Assembly (NCBI GenBank): GCA_020852815.1
Contig: JADZAN010000002.1
Span: 248,001 to 312,000 of the forward strand
Length of the DNA: 64,000 nt
Origin: Gemmatimonadaceae bacterium
Lineage (GTDB): Bacteria > Gemmatimonadota > Gemmatimonadetes > Gemmatimonadales > Gemmatimonadaceae
Direction of reading: 5' to 3'
Positions 44,293-52,007 of this stretch are shown in pieces (the stretch's first letter is position 1; each line of letters starts with the position of its first letter). The translations under genes and the position numbers were made by a program. The notes below the pieces were generated by a model. That model had not been told where the DNA came from. It ran no database searches and saw only the letters and a program-made list of their open reading frames with translations.

Positions 44293-44910
44293 ATGGCAGG
44301 CGGAACACGCGGAATGATCCTGGCGCAGCTCCGACGCGGAAACCGCACGGTCGATGAACTGGCGGCTGCGGTCGGCACCACGGACAACTCCGTTCGGTCG
44401 CACCTGGCGACGCTCGAACGCGACGGGCTCGTGCGGGTCGAGGGGAGGCGCCGCAGCCCCGGAGCGGGGAAGCCGGCGGTCCTCTACGGCGTGGATCCCG
44501 CGGCGGATGTCGCCCTGTCCAAGGCGTATCCCGCGGTGCTGGTGGCGCTGGTGGAGGTGCTCGTCGACACGTTGCCGGCGAACGCGTCGCAGGCGCTCCT
44601 CAAGGCGGTGGGCGAGCGCCTCGCGCGCGCGGCTGGCGGGGAGGCGCGCGGCACTCGGGAGCAACGCGTTGAGGCCGCGGCGTCGGCGCTGGTCTCGATG
44701 GGAGGCGATGTCGAAGTCGTGCCGTCGCCCGGCGCCCTCACCATCCAGGGCTACGGATGTCCGCTCGCCAGCGCGGTTTCCAGTCGTCCGGAGGTCTGTA
44801 CCGCCGTCGAGGCGTTCGTGGCCGATGTGACGGGAGAGCCGACGCGGCAATGCTGCGACCACGGCGAGCGCCCGCGCTGCCGCTTTGTCATCGGCGAGAA
44901 GAAGGCCTAG
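44293..44910 (+). CDS. ArsR/DeoR-like winged-helix regulator with C-terminal cysteine cluster (SufR-like)
   Basis: 205 residues from ATG at 44293. The N-terminal winged helix reads MILAQLRRGNRTVDELAAAVG with TTDNSVRSHLATLERDGLVR as the recognition part and a KPAVLYGV wing. A helical middle is followed by cysteines in IQGYGCPLA, PEVCTAV, RQCCDH and RPRCRFV. Their spacing resembles the Fe-S ligands of SufR-type regulators, which sense Fe-S status or oxidative/nitrosative stress. The likely operator lies about 97 bp upstream (44169-44196). The sensed signal is inferred. Confidence 0.75.
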   Translation: MAGGTRGMILAQLRRGNRTVDELAAAVGTTDNSVRSHLATLERDGLVRVEGRRRSPGAGKPAVLYGVDPAADVALSKAYPAVLVALVEVLVDTLPANASQALLKAVGERLARAAGGEARGTREQRVEAAASALVSMGGDVEVVPSPGALTIQGYGCPLASAVSSRPEVCTAVEAFVADVTGEPTRQCCDHGERPRCRFVIGEKKA

Positions 44911-45057
44911 AAACCGCCTGATGGCTGCTCGCGGCGAAACGGGCGCCCCTCAGCGCCCGCGCCGCCACGCTCCGAACGGTTGCGTTAGATTGCCCGTCGC
45001 CGGAGTCGGCGAGTCCGCCTCCCGCACGACAAAGCTGCACCTTCCCGCCTCCCTTCC

Positions 45058-45831
45058 GTGACGTTCCTCGAACGCCTGCAGGACTCGTTCGCTCAGCTGG
45101 CCGAGATCGTCCCTGCACTCGCCGGGGCGCTGGTCATCCTGTTCGCCGGCTACCTGGTGGCGAAGCTGGTGGAGAAGGGGAGTGAGCGTCTACTCCGCAA
45201 GCTGCACCTCAACCAGTGGCTCGAGCGTGGCGGAGTGCTGGATGCCGTTGAGCGCACCGGAACGCACTTCAACCCCACGCGCGTGGTGGGGAAGGTGCTC
45301 TTCTGGTTCGTGATGTTCGCGGTCCTGATGGTCGCGGCCAATGCGTTAGGCATGGAGTCGCTCGCCTCGGTCTTCGCCGAGCTGGTGGGCTACATCCCGT
45401 CGCTGATGTCGGCGATCGTCATCCTGATCGTCGGCATCGTCCTCGGTCGGTTCACGGGCGGACTCATCCTCGCGTCTGCTGGAGCGGTGCAGGGCGGCCC
45501 CACGCTGGCGCGCATCGGGCGTTGGATGGTCGTGGTCCTGGCCGTCTTCATGGCGCTGCAGGAACTCGGCATCGCCAGCGACATCGTCACCACGGCCTTC
45601 GCGATCCTCTTTGGCGCCGTGGCCCTCGCGCTGGCCTTGGCATTCGGGCTCGGCAACCGCGAACTGGCCGGCGAGGTGACGCGCGAGTGGTATGCGCGCT
45701 ACCGCGCCGAGCGCGACGCGATCGAGCGCGAGGTCGTCAAGCGCGAGGAGCAGGAAGACGCGGAGATGCTCGCCGAGGACCGCACGGAAGAGATGCCGAC
45801 CTCCGGCATCCCGCAGTCGGCGCCGCGTTAG
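45058..45831 (+). CDS. Membrane protein of the small-conductance channel-like TM-helix family
   Basis: 257 residues from GTG at 45058. Five or so hydrophobic helices are visible: VPALAGALVILFAGYLVAKLVE, VLFWFVMFAVLMVAANALG, YIPSLMSAIVILIVGIVLGRF, MVVVLAVFMALQELG and AFAILFGAVALALALAFGLG, which ends in GLGNRELAGEV as in MscS-related TM-helix repeat proteins. A charged cytoplasmic tail follows. No large beta domain as in true MscS is present. Probable osmotic or channel function; uncertain. The stop is a GTTAGG hexamer. Confidence 0.78.
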   Translation: MTFLERLQDSFAQLAEIVPALAGALVILFAGYLVAKLVEKGSERLLRKLHLNQWLERGGVLDAVERTGTHFNPTRVVGKVLFWFVMFAVLMVAANALGMESLASVFAELVGYIPSLMSAIVILIVGIVLGRFTGGLILASAGAVQGGPTLARIGRWMVVVLAVFMALQELGIASDIVTTAFAILFGAVALALALAFGLGNRELAGEVTREWYARYRAERDAIEREVVKREEQEDAEMLAEDRTEEMPTSGIPQSAPR

Positions 45832-45846
45832 GCGTGCGTCAGGTCG

Positions 45847-45888
45847 GCGCCGCCCGCTCGGCGCCGCCCGCTCGGCGACGCCCGCTCG
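45847..45888. repeat. 14-bp tandem repeat, three copies
   Basis: GCGCCGCCCGCTCG occurs at 45847-45860 and 45861-45874, with a one-base variant at 45875-45888 and the start of a fourth copy. It lies in the 99-bp gap between the convergent channel-like and M19 genes. Probable slippage; no function proposed. Confidence 0.6.
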
Positions 45889-45930
45889 GCGACGCGCTGC
45901 GGGGCTGCCGAGTGCGCGGCGTGATGGCGC

Positions 45931-47028
45931 CTAGCCGATCACGTCGCGATAGAGGCGGTAGACGTTCCCTCCCATCACCCGTTCCACGTCGCGAGCGGGG
46001 AGCCCCCGCTTCACCAGGCCGTCCCACACGACCTCCATGCGCGAGGGGCCGTTGAGTTCGTCGATGAAGTAGGGAAGCTCGTTGTCTTGCACCTGCGAGC
46101 CTTCCTCCTTCTTGAGCTCGGCCACGTACTCGGGTGAGAGCGTGATGACACGATGGTCGCGATCGCTCCCGATCCCCACGTGCTCGGCCCCCGCCACCTC
46201 GATGGCGTGCATGATGTGGTCGAAGTACGTCGGGAGCGCCTCCTTCCCGCGCTTCGACGTGAGGAATGGGCGCATCTGGCAGATCCCCACCACCCCGCCG
46301 CGTTCCGCCAGCTGCTTGAGCACGTCGTCCGGCGTGTTCCGCCGGTTCTCGTGCACCGCCATGCACGCCGTGTGCGAGATGATCACCGGTTGCCTCGACT
46401 CGGCAATCGTCTCGCGCATCGTCTGCGCGTTGGCGTGCGAGAGGTCGATCAGCATGCGTCGCTCGTTCATGCGCGCCACCGACTGTCGCCCGAACGGCGT
46501 GATCCCGCCCGGCTCCCAGCAGCCGACACCGACGTGATTCTTCGTGTTGTACGTCATCTGGCAGGAGCGGAGCCCCAGCCGGTGGAAGAGGTCGATGCGG
46601 TCGAGCGACGTCCCGAACTGGACCGTGTTCTGGTAGAGATAGAAGACCGCCAGCTTGCCTGAGCGCCGCGCGCGATCCATGTCGGCGACCGTGGTGGCCT
46701 TGATGAAGAGGTCGGGGCGGGAGGCGAGGTACCTGTCGGTCTCGACCAGCGAGTCGAGCGCGAGAGCGAGCGCCTCATCGCCCTCCGGCTTGGGATCGCA
46801 GAGCGTGATGGTGATAGCGTCCATCCCGCTTCGCAGCATCGCGCGCAGGATCTCGTCCGTGTACTCCGGCCTCAGCTCCCCCATGGCGTCTATCACCAGC
46901 GTATCGCGCCGCTGCTGGCGCGCATCGCGCGTCAGACGGCGTTGAGGGACGGCGGCCGACGGCTGCGCACCGAGGCGGGTGGTGGCGGCTGCCGCGGCAG
47001 CGGCGAGGAGGAAGGAGCGACGACGCAT
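45931..47028 (-). CDS. M19 (renal dipeptidase) family protein, exported, with altered metal site
   Basis: 365 residues from ATG at 47028, at a leader MRRRSFLLAAAAAAA. The M19 barrel is clear in SCQMTYNTKNHVGVGCWE, RRMLIDLSHANAQTM, PVIISHTACMAV and HVGIGSDRD. The two downstream histidines and the Asp are kept. However, the usual HNDxP pair near the N-terminus is replaced by VIDAMGELRPEY, and the bridging Glu region reads VFYLYQNTVQ. Half of the binuclear zinc site is therefore missing. It may be a mono-metal or non-peptidase relative. It lies divergent from an omega-aminotransferase gene, with octamer arrays at both start codons. Confidence 0.8.
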   Translation of the reverse strand: MRRRSFLLAAAAAAATTRLGAQPSAAVPQRRLTRDARQQRRDTLVIDAMGELRPEYTDEILRAMLRSGMDAITITLCDPKPEGDEALALALDSLVETDRYLASRPDLFIKATTVADMDRARRSGKLAVFYLYQNTVQFGTSLDRIDLFHRLGLRSCQMTYNTKNHVGVGCWEPGGITPFGRQSVARMNERRMLIDLSHANAQTMRETIAESRQPVIISHTACMAVHENRRNTPDDVLKQLAERGGVVGICQMRPFLTSKRGKEALPTYFDHIMHAIEVAGAEHVGIGSDRDHRVITLSPEYVAELKKEEGSQVQDNELPYFIDELNGPSRMEVVWDGLVKRGLPARDVERVMGGNVYRLYRDVIG

Positions 47029-47031
47029 GGC

Positions 47032-47068
47032 GAGAAGACGAGAGGACGAGAAGACGAGAAGACGAGAG
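47032..47068. repeat. Octamer array next to the M19 start codon
   Basis: Tandem GAGAAGAC/GAGAGGAC units of 8 bp, about four and a half copies, start 4 bases upstream of the M19 ATG (47028). On the coding strand it reads as repeated CTCGTCTT, a pyrimidine tract at the ribosome-binding position, so no Shine-Dalgarno sequence is present. Confidence 0.8.
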
Positions 47069-47202
47069 TGGCGGTGGTGGTGGGGAAGCTCAGGTCTGAG
47101 GGCGCGGACCGCAACCATTGGATGCGAGAGCCCATCAGGCATCTCCCCCCGCTAGCGTGCGCGCTCCACACGCCGCACCTTCAACCCCGTGCCTCACACA
47201 CC

Positions 47203-47236
47203 CTCGTCCTCTCGTCTTCTCGTCTTCTCGTCTTCT
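47203..47236. repeat. Octamer array next to the aminotransferase start codon
   Basis: Four tandem copies of CTCGTC(C/T)T end 7 bases before the ATG of the omega-aminotransferase (47243). It is the inverted counterpart of the array at 47032, so both divergent genes carry the same pyrimidine tract just before their start codons. Confidence 0.8.
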
Positions 47237-47242
47237 GCTCCC

Positions 47243-48562
47243 ATGACTTCCGCTGCCCTCTCCCTCGACGAACTCTGGATGCCCTTCACCGCCAACAAGG
47301 CGTTCAAGAAGGCACCGCGCCTCATGGCCCAGTCCAAGGGGATGCACTACACCGACGTCGATGGCAACGTCATCCTCGATGGAACCGCCGGGTTGTGGTG
47401 CGTGAATGCGGGACATGGCCGGGAGAAGATAGTCGAGGCGATTGCGCAGACCGCGCGCACGCTCGACTACGCGCCGGGCTTCAACCTCGGGCATCCGCTC
47501 CAGTTCCAGCTGGCGACGCGGCTGGCGGAACATCTGCCCGGGGATCTCGACCACGTCTTCTTCACCAACTCCGGTTCCGAGGCGGTCGACTCGGCGCTCA
47601 AGATCGCCATTGCCTATCACCAGTCGCGAGGCGATACCAAGCGCGTGCGCCTGGTGGGGCGGCAGCGTGGCTATCACGGCGTGGGCTTTGGCGGGATCTC
47701 CGTGGGCGGCATTGCCCCCAACCGGCAGGCGTACCTCAATCACCTGCTGCCTAACGTCGATCACCTCCCGCATACGCACGGCATCGCCGAGAACTTCTTC
47801 AGCCGGGGGCAGCCGTCACTCGGCGCCAACCTCGCCGATGCCCTGGAGGACCTCGCGGCGCAGCACGGCGGCGACACGATCGCCGCGGTGATCGTCGAGC
47901 CGGTGGCCGGGTCGACCGGCGTGCTCGTCCCGCCCATCGGCTACCTCGAGCGGCTGCGCGCGATTTGTGACAAGCACGGGATCCTGCTCATCTTCGACGA
48001 GGTCATCACCGGCTTCGGGCGGTTAGGTGCCCCGTTCGCCGCCGACTACTTCGGCGTCATCCCCGACCTCATGACCGTGGCCAAGGGGATCACCAACGGC
48101 AGCGTCCCCATGGGGGCTGTCTTCGTCCGCCACGCGATCTACGACACCGTCATCAACGCCTCGGCCGCCGGCATCGAGTTCTTCCACGGGTACACCTACT
48201 CGGGGCATCCGCTGGCCTGTGCCGCCGCCCTCGCCACGCTCGACATCTACCAGGAGGAAGGGCTCTTCCAGCGCGCGGCCGACCTCGCCCCGTATTGGGA
48301 ACAGGCCATCCACTCGCTTCGGGGGAAGCCGCGCGTCATCGACATTCGCAACCTCGGGTTGGTCGCGGGCATCGAGCTGGAGTCGCGCCCCGGCGCGGTG
48401 GGGGCGCGGGCAATGGACTGCCACATCGATTGCTTCAGAAACGGCCTTCTGATTCGCACGACGGCCGACATCATCGCCCTCTCGCCGCCGCTCATCATCG
48501 AGCAGTCGCAGGTGGACGAGATCGTCGACAAGCTGGGGAAGGCGCTCGACCGCCTGGCATAG
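47243..48562 (+). CDS. Class III omega-aminotransferase, beta-alanine:pyruvate type
   Basis: 439 residues from ATG at 47243. The opening LDELWMPFTANKAFKKAPRL is that of beta-alanine-pyruvate aminotransferases, then GMHYTDVDGNVILDGTAGLWCVNAGHG, FFTNSGSEAVDSALKIA (PLP phosphate cup), VIVEPVAGSTGV, LLIFDEVITGFGRLG and the PLP lysine in MTVAKGITNG. It would transfer the amino group of beta-alanine or an omega-amino acid to pyruvate. The P1 peptidase and MmsA genes nearby make a beta-amino-acid pathway likely. Confidence 0.88.
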   Translation: MTSAALSLDELWMPFTANKAFKKAPRLMAQSKGMHYTDVDGNVILDGTAGLWCVNAGHGREKIVEAIAQTARTLDYAPGFNLGHPLQFQLATRLAEHLPGDLDHVFFTNSGSEAVDSALKIAIAYHQSRGDTKRVRLVGRQRGYHGVGFGGISVGGIAPNRQAYLNHLLPNVDHLPHTHGIAENFFSRGQPSLGANLADALEDLAAQHGGDTIAAVIVEPVAGSTGVLVPPIGYLERLRAICDKHGILLIFDEVITGFGRLGAPFAADYFGVIPDLMTVAKGITNGSVPMGAVFVRHAIYDTVINASAAGIEFFHGYTYSGHPLACAAALATLDIYQEEGLFQRAADLAPYWEQAIHSLRGKPRVIDIRNLGLVAGIELESRPGAVGARAMDCHIDCFRNGLLIRTTADIIALSPPLIIEQSQVDEIVDKLGKALDRLA

Positions 48563-48688
48563 CGCCGCGTCTCAGGAAAGCTCGCGGAGCGCCTCATCAG
48601 GCGCCCGCGCTGCACCCGTTCCGCCCCTCTGGCGGGACCTATCGCCGGGGACGATGTTCCCCGGCGATTTCCTTTCCCGGGCCCAGCC

Positions 48689-49942
48689 ATGACCTGTCGC
48701 ATCCCGTCACCTGCAACGCGCCGCCTCGCGCTGGCCGCTGCCCTCGTCATCGCCACGCCGTCCCTCGCCGGCGCGCAGGGCAAGCCGCGCGAACGCGACC
48801 TTGCCCTCCCCATCGGCGGGACCCCCGGCGCGCTCGATGCCATCACCGACGTCAAGGGCGTCGAGGTGGGGCATACGACCCTGGTGTCCGGCAGCGGACC
48901 GTTGGTGGTCGGCAAGGGACCCGTGCGTACCGGCGTCACCGTCGTCCACCCGCGCGGAAAGGAGAACCACGATCCCGTCTTCGCCGCCTGGTTCACGCTC
49001 AACGGCAACGGCGAGATGACGGGGACCACCTGGGTGCAGGAGAGCGGTTACCTCGAGGGACCGGTCGCCATTACCAACACGCACTCGGTCGGCACGGTGC
49101 GCGATGCAATCATCCGTTGGGAAGTCTCGCGCAAGAACGCGTTGCAGCCGTGGTGGCTCCCGGTCGTCGCCGAGACGTACGATGGCGGGTTGAACGACAT
49201 CAACGGCTTCCACGTGAAGGATGAGCACGTCTTTGCCGCGCTCGACAACGCCACGAGCGGGTTGCCCAGGGAAGGGGTCGTCGGCGGCGGGACGGGGATG
49301 GTCTGTCATGGCTTCAAGGGCGGCATCGGGACGGCTTCGCGCGTCCTGCCGGCCAACCAGGGCGGCTACACCGTGGGGGTCCTGGTCCAGTGCAACTACG
49401 GCTCGCGTCGCGACCTGCGTATCGCCGGCGTTCCGGTGGGCGAGGAGATCCCCGACCTCACGGCGTGCCTCGCGGTTGGCCCCGACACGCCCATCAATGA
49501 GGGCGGCCCGCGTCGCCGTTGCAGCGACCCCGACTCGCGCAACGACGACGCGGCCGCCGCGCCCGAGCAGGGATCGATCATCGTCGTGGTCGCCACCGAT
49601 GCTCCCGTGATGCCGCACCAGCTCAAGCGCATCGTGACGCGCGTCTCGTTAGGGATCGGGCGTCAGGGCGGGTTTGGCGGCAACGGTTCGGGCGACATCT
49701 TCATCGCCTTCTCGACCGCCAATCCGCGGAGCTGGTCGTCGGACAGCACGACGACGCTCACCATGCTCACGAACGACCGCATCTCCCCGCTCTTCCAGGC
49801 CACCGCACAGGCCACCGAGGCGGCCATCACCAACGCGCTGCTGGCGGCGGAGACGACGACCGGTGCGAACGACTTGCGCGTCTACGCCATGCCGGTGGAC
49901 CGGATGCTCTCGGCGATGCGGAAGTACGGGCGGATGAAGTAA
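48689..49942 (+). CDS. P1/DmpA-family peptidase, beta-peptidyl aminopeptidase type
   Basis: 417 residues with a Sec leader (LALAAALVIATPSLAGAQ). Family marks: GALDAITDVKGVEVGHTTL, TGVTVVHPRGKENHD, WFTLNGNGEMTGT, AITNTHSVGTVRDA, VVGGGTGMVCHGFKGGIGTA and, at the self-cleavage site, PEQGSIIVVVATDAPV, in which the serine becomes the N-terminal nucleophile of the beta chain. BapA/DmpA enzymes release N-terminal D- or beta-amino acids. The leader indicates periplasmic action, upstream of import and the aminotransferase step. Confidence 0.88.
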   Translation: MTCRIPSPATRRLALAAALVIATPSLAGAQGKPRERDLALPIGGTPGALDAITDVKGVEVGHTTLVSGSGPLVVGKGPVRTGVTVVHPRGKENHDPVFAAWFTLNGNGEMTGTTWVQESGYLEGPVAITNTHSVGTVRDAIIRWEVSRKNALQPWWLPVVAETYDGGLNDINGFHVKDEHVFAALDNATSGLPREGVVGGGTGMVCHGFKGGIGTASRVLPANQGGYTVGVLVQCNYGSRRDLRIAGVPVGEEIPDLTACLAVGPDTPINEGGPRRRCSDPDSRNDDAAAAPEQGSIIVVVATDAPVMPHQLKRIVTRVSLGIGRQGGFGGNGSGDIFIAFSTANPRSWSSDSTTTLTMLTNDRISPLFQATAQATEAAITNALLAAETTTGANDLRVYAMPVDRMLSAMRKYGRMK

Positions 49943-50012
49943 CAGGGGCGGGAGACGCCGGCGCGCGCGCCGGCCAATCGCTCGTCCCCGATTGCGGCTG
50001 CCGGAGGTGTGC

Positions 50013-51950
50013 ATGGAGGCCGACCCTGAATCCGGAACGACTGGCGACGATCGCGACCTGGGGCTCGACCGGGCGATCGACCGACGCGACTTCCTCAACG
50101 GAGTCGCGATCGGGCTCGGGGCGTTGCACGCGCTGTCGCCGCGCGACCTCCTGGCACAGGGAACACTTGGCCAGCGCGCCGCGGCGACCGTTGCTGCTGA
50201 CGACTACCCGCCGGCCAGGACCGGGCTGCGTGGCTCGCACGACGGTGCCTTCGAGAACGCACACCGCGTGCGCGACGGTATGGCCCCCAGCGAGTGGGCG
50301 ACCCCAAGCGTCCTCAAGGAGACGTACGACCTCATCGTCGTCGGCGCCGGGATCTCGGGGCTGAGCGCGGCGTGGTTCTATCGCCAGAAGCATGGGAACG
50401 CTTCGCGCATCCTCATTCTCGACAATCACGATGACTTTGGCGGCCATGCGCGTCGCAACGAGTTCACCGTCGACGGCAGGACGTTGCTCTCCTACGCCGG
50501 GACGCAATCGATCGATACGCCCTCGAAGTACTCGCCCGTCGCAGGCAAGCTCCTCCGCGACCTCGGCATCGATACGCAAGCCTTCTACAAGGCGTACGAC
50601 CAGGAGTTCTTCCAGAAGCGTGGGATGGGCGAGGCGGTCTTCTTCAACAAGGAGAAGTTCGGGCGCGATGTGCTGGTGTCGCGCCACGAGGGAGAGCCCA
50701 TCACGGCGTATTTCGCGCGCACGCCGCTCACCGACGCGGTCAAGAAGGAGATCGCGCAGCTCTTCGTGGCGCCCAGGGACTACCTCACCGGGCGCACGAT
50801 CGCGGAGAAGAAGGCGCTCCTCGCCCGCACGAGCTATGCCGACTACCTCACGCGCCACTGTCACCTGTCCCAGGGGGCGCTCGCCTACTTCCAGGGTTTC
50901 ACCTACGACCTGTTCGGCGTCGGCATCGACGCCGTGCCGGCGGGCGATTGCGTCCCGCTCGACCTGCCCGGCTTTGCCGCGTTAGGGCTCGATGACACGC
51001 CCGGGCCCGGGATGGGACGCTCGGCGATCCTCCACGCGAGCGACGAGCCGTACATCTTCCACTTCCCCGACGGCAACGCCACCATCGCGCGCCTCCTCGT
51101 CCGTGCGCTCGTGCCGGGCAGCCTCCCCGGGCGTACCATGTTCGACGTCGTTGGGGCGCGCGCCAACTACGCCACGCTCGACCGCCCCACCGCCAGGGTG
51201 CGCATCCGGCTCTCCTCGACCGTCGTGCACGCGCGCAACGCCGCAGCGGGCGTCGAGGTCACCTACGTGCGCAACGGTCGCGCCGAGCGGGTGAAAGGAG
51301 GGCGCTGCGTCATGGCCTGCTGGAACGGCGTCATCCCGCACATCCTCCCCGAGGTCGGGACGCGGCAGGCGGCGGCACTCAAGTACGGGTCCAAGGTGCC
51401 GCTCCTCTACACTAACGTCGCGCTGCGCAACTGGACGGCGCTGGAGAAGGCCAAGGTCCACTCGATCTTTGCCCCGGCCGCCTACTACTTCGACACGTCG
51501 TTGGACTTTCCCGTGAGCATCGGCGGCTACCACTATGCGCAGTCGTCGGCCGAGCCCGTGGTGGTGACGATGCACCGCGCCTCGTGCGTTCCCGGCCTCC
51601 CGGTGCGCGACCAGCAGCGCGCCGGTCGCGGCGAACTTCTCGCCACGCCATACGCGACGTACGAGCGTCAGGTACGTGAGCAGCTCGCCCGCATGCTCGG
51701 CCCCGCCGGCTTCGACCCCGCGCGCGACATCGCCGCGATCACCGTGAACCGCTGGTCGCACGGCTACGCCTACGAGTACAACTCGCTCTGGGATCCCGTC
51801 TGGCCCACCGGTGAGTCGCCGTGCGAGATCGGCCGCCAACCGGTGGGTCGCATAACGATTGCCAACTCGGACGCCGGCGCCTACGCCTACACCGACTCAG
51901 CGATCGATGAGGCCTGGCGCGCGGTAGCGGAACTGCGTACGTCGAGTTGA
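50013..51950 (+). CDS. Tat-exported FAD amine oxidase, spermidine-dehydrogenase-like
   Basis: 645 residues from ATG at 50013, preceded by GGAGG with a 5-base gap; a TTG at 49992 is less likely. A twin-arginine leader DRRDFLNGVAIGLGALHAL is near residue 25. The FAD motif YDLIVVGAGISGLSAAWFYR lies at about 105, followed by ILILDNHDDFGGHARRNEF. The sequence GTQSIDTPSKYSPVAGKLL and a C-terminal NRWSHGYAYEY resemble periplasmic spermidine dehydrogenases. The terminal GRITIANSDAGAYAYTDSAI closes the FAD site. Substrate likely a polyamine, not proven. It sits between P1 peptidase and MmsA genes. Confidence 0.82.
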   Translation: MEADPESGTTGDDRDLGLDRAIDRRDFLNGVAIGLGALHALSPRDLLAQGTLGQRAAATVAADDYPPARTGLRGSHDGAFENAHRVRDGMAPSEWATPSVLKETYDLIVVGAGISGLSAAWFYRQKHGNASRILILDNHDDFGGHARRNEFTVDGRTLLSYAGTQSIDTPSKYSPVAGKLLRDLGIDTQAFYKAYDQEFFQKRGMGEAVFFNKEKFGRDVLVSRHEGEPITAYFARTPLTDAVKKEIAQLFVAPRDYLTGRTIAEKKALLARTSYADYLTRHCHLSQGALAYFQGFTYDLFGVGIDAVPAGDCVPLDLPGFAALGLDDTPGPGMGRSAILHASDEPYIFHFPDGNATIARLLVRALVPGSLPGRTMFDVVGARANYATLDRPTARVRIRLSSTVVHARNAAAGVEVTYVRNGRAERVKGGRCVMACWNGVIPHILPEVGTRQAAALKYGSKVPLLYTNVALRNWTALEKAKVHSIFAPAAYYFDTSLDFPVSIGGYHYAQSSAEPVVVTMHRASCVPGLPVRDQQRAGRGELLATPYATYERQVREQLARMLGPAGFDPARDIAAITVNRWSHGYAYEYNSLWDPVWPTGESPCEIGRQPVGRITIANSDAGAYAYTDSAIDEAWRAVAELRTSS

Positions 51951-51973
51951 GTACCCCCGCGCCACCGATCAAC

Positions 51974-52007
51974 CTCGTCTTCTCGTCTTCTCGTCTTCTC
52001 GTCCTCT
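51974..52007. repeat. Octamer array overlapping the mmsA stop codon
   Basis: Four tandem 8-bp units CTCGTC(T/C)T fill the gap between two convergent genes and run into the mmsA stop codon (52006-52008). It is the same unit as the arrays at 32519, 39333, 47032 and 47203. Confidence 0.8.

Noticed and set aside
44940-44959. Terminator after the cysteine-bearing regulator
   Set aside because: A 7-bp GC stem is present, but it has no T tract and such stems are frequent by chance at this G+C.
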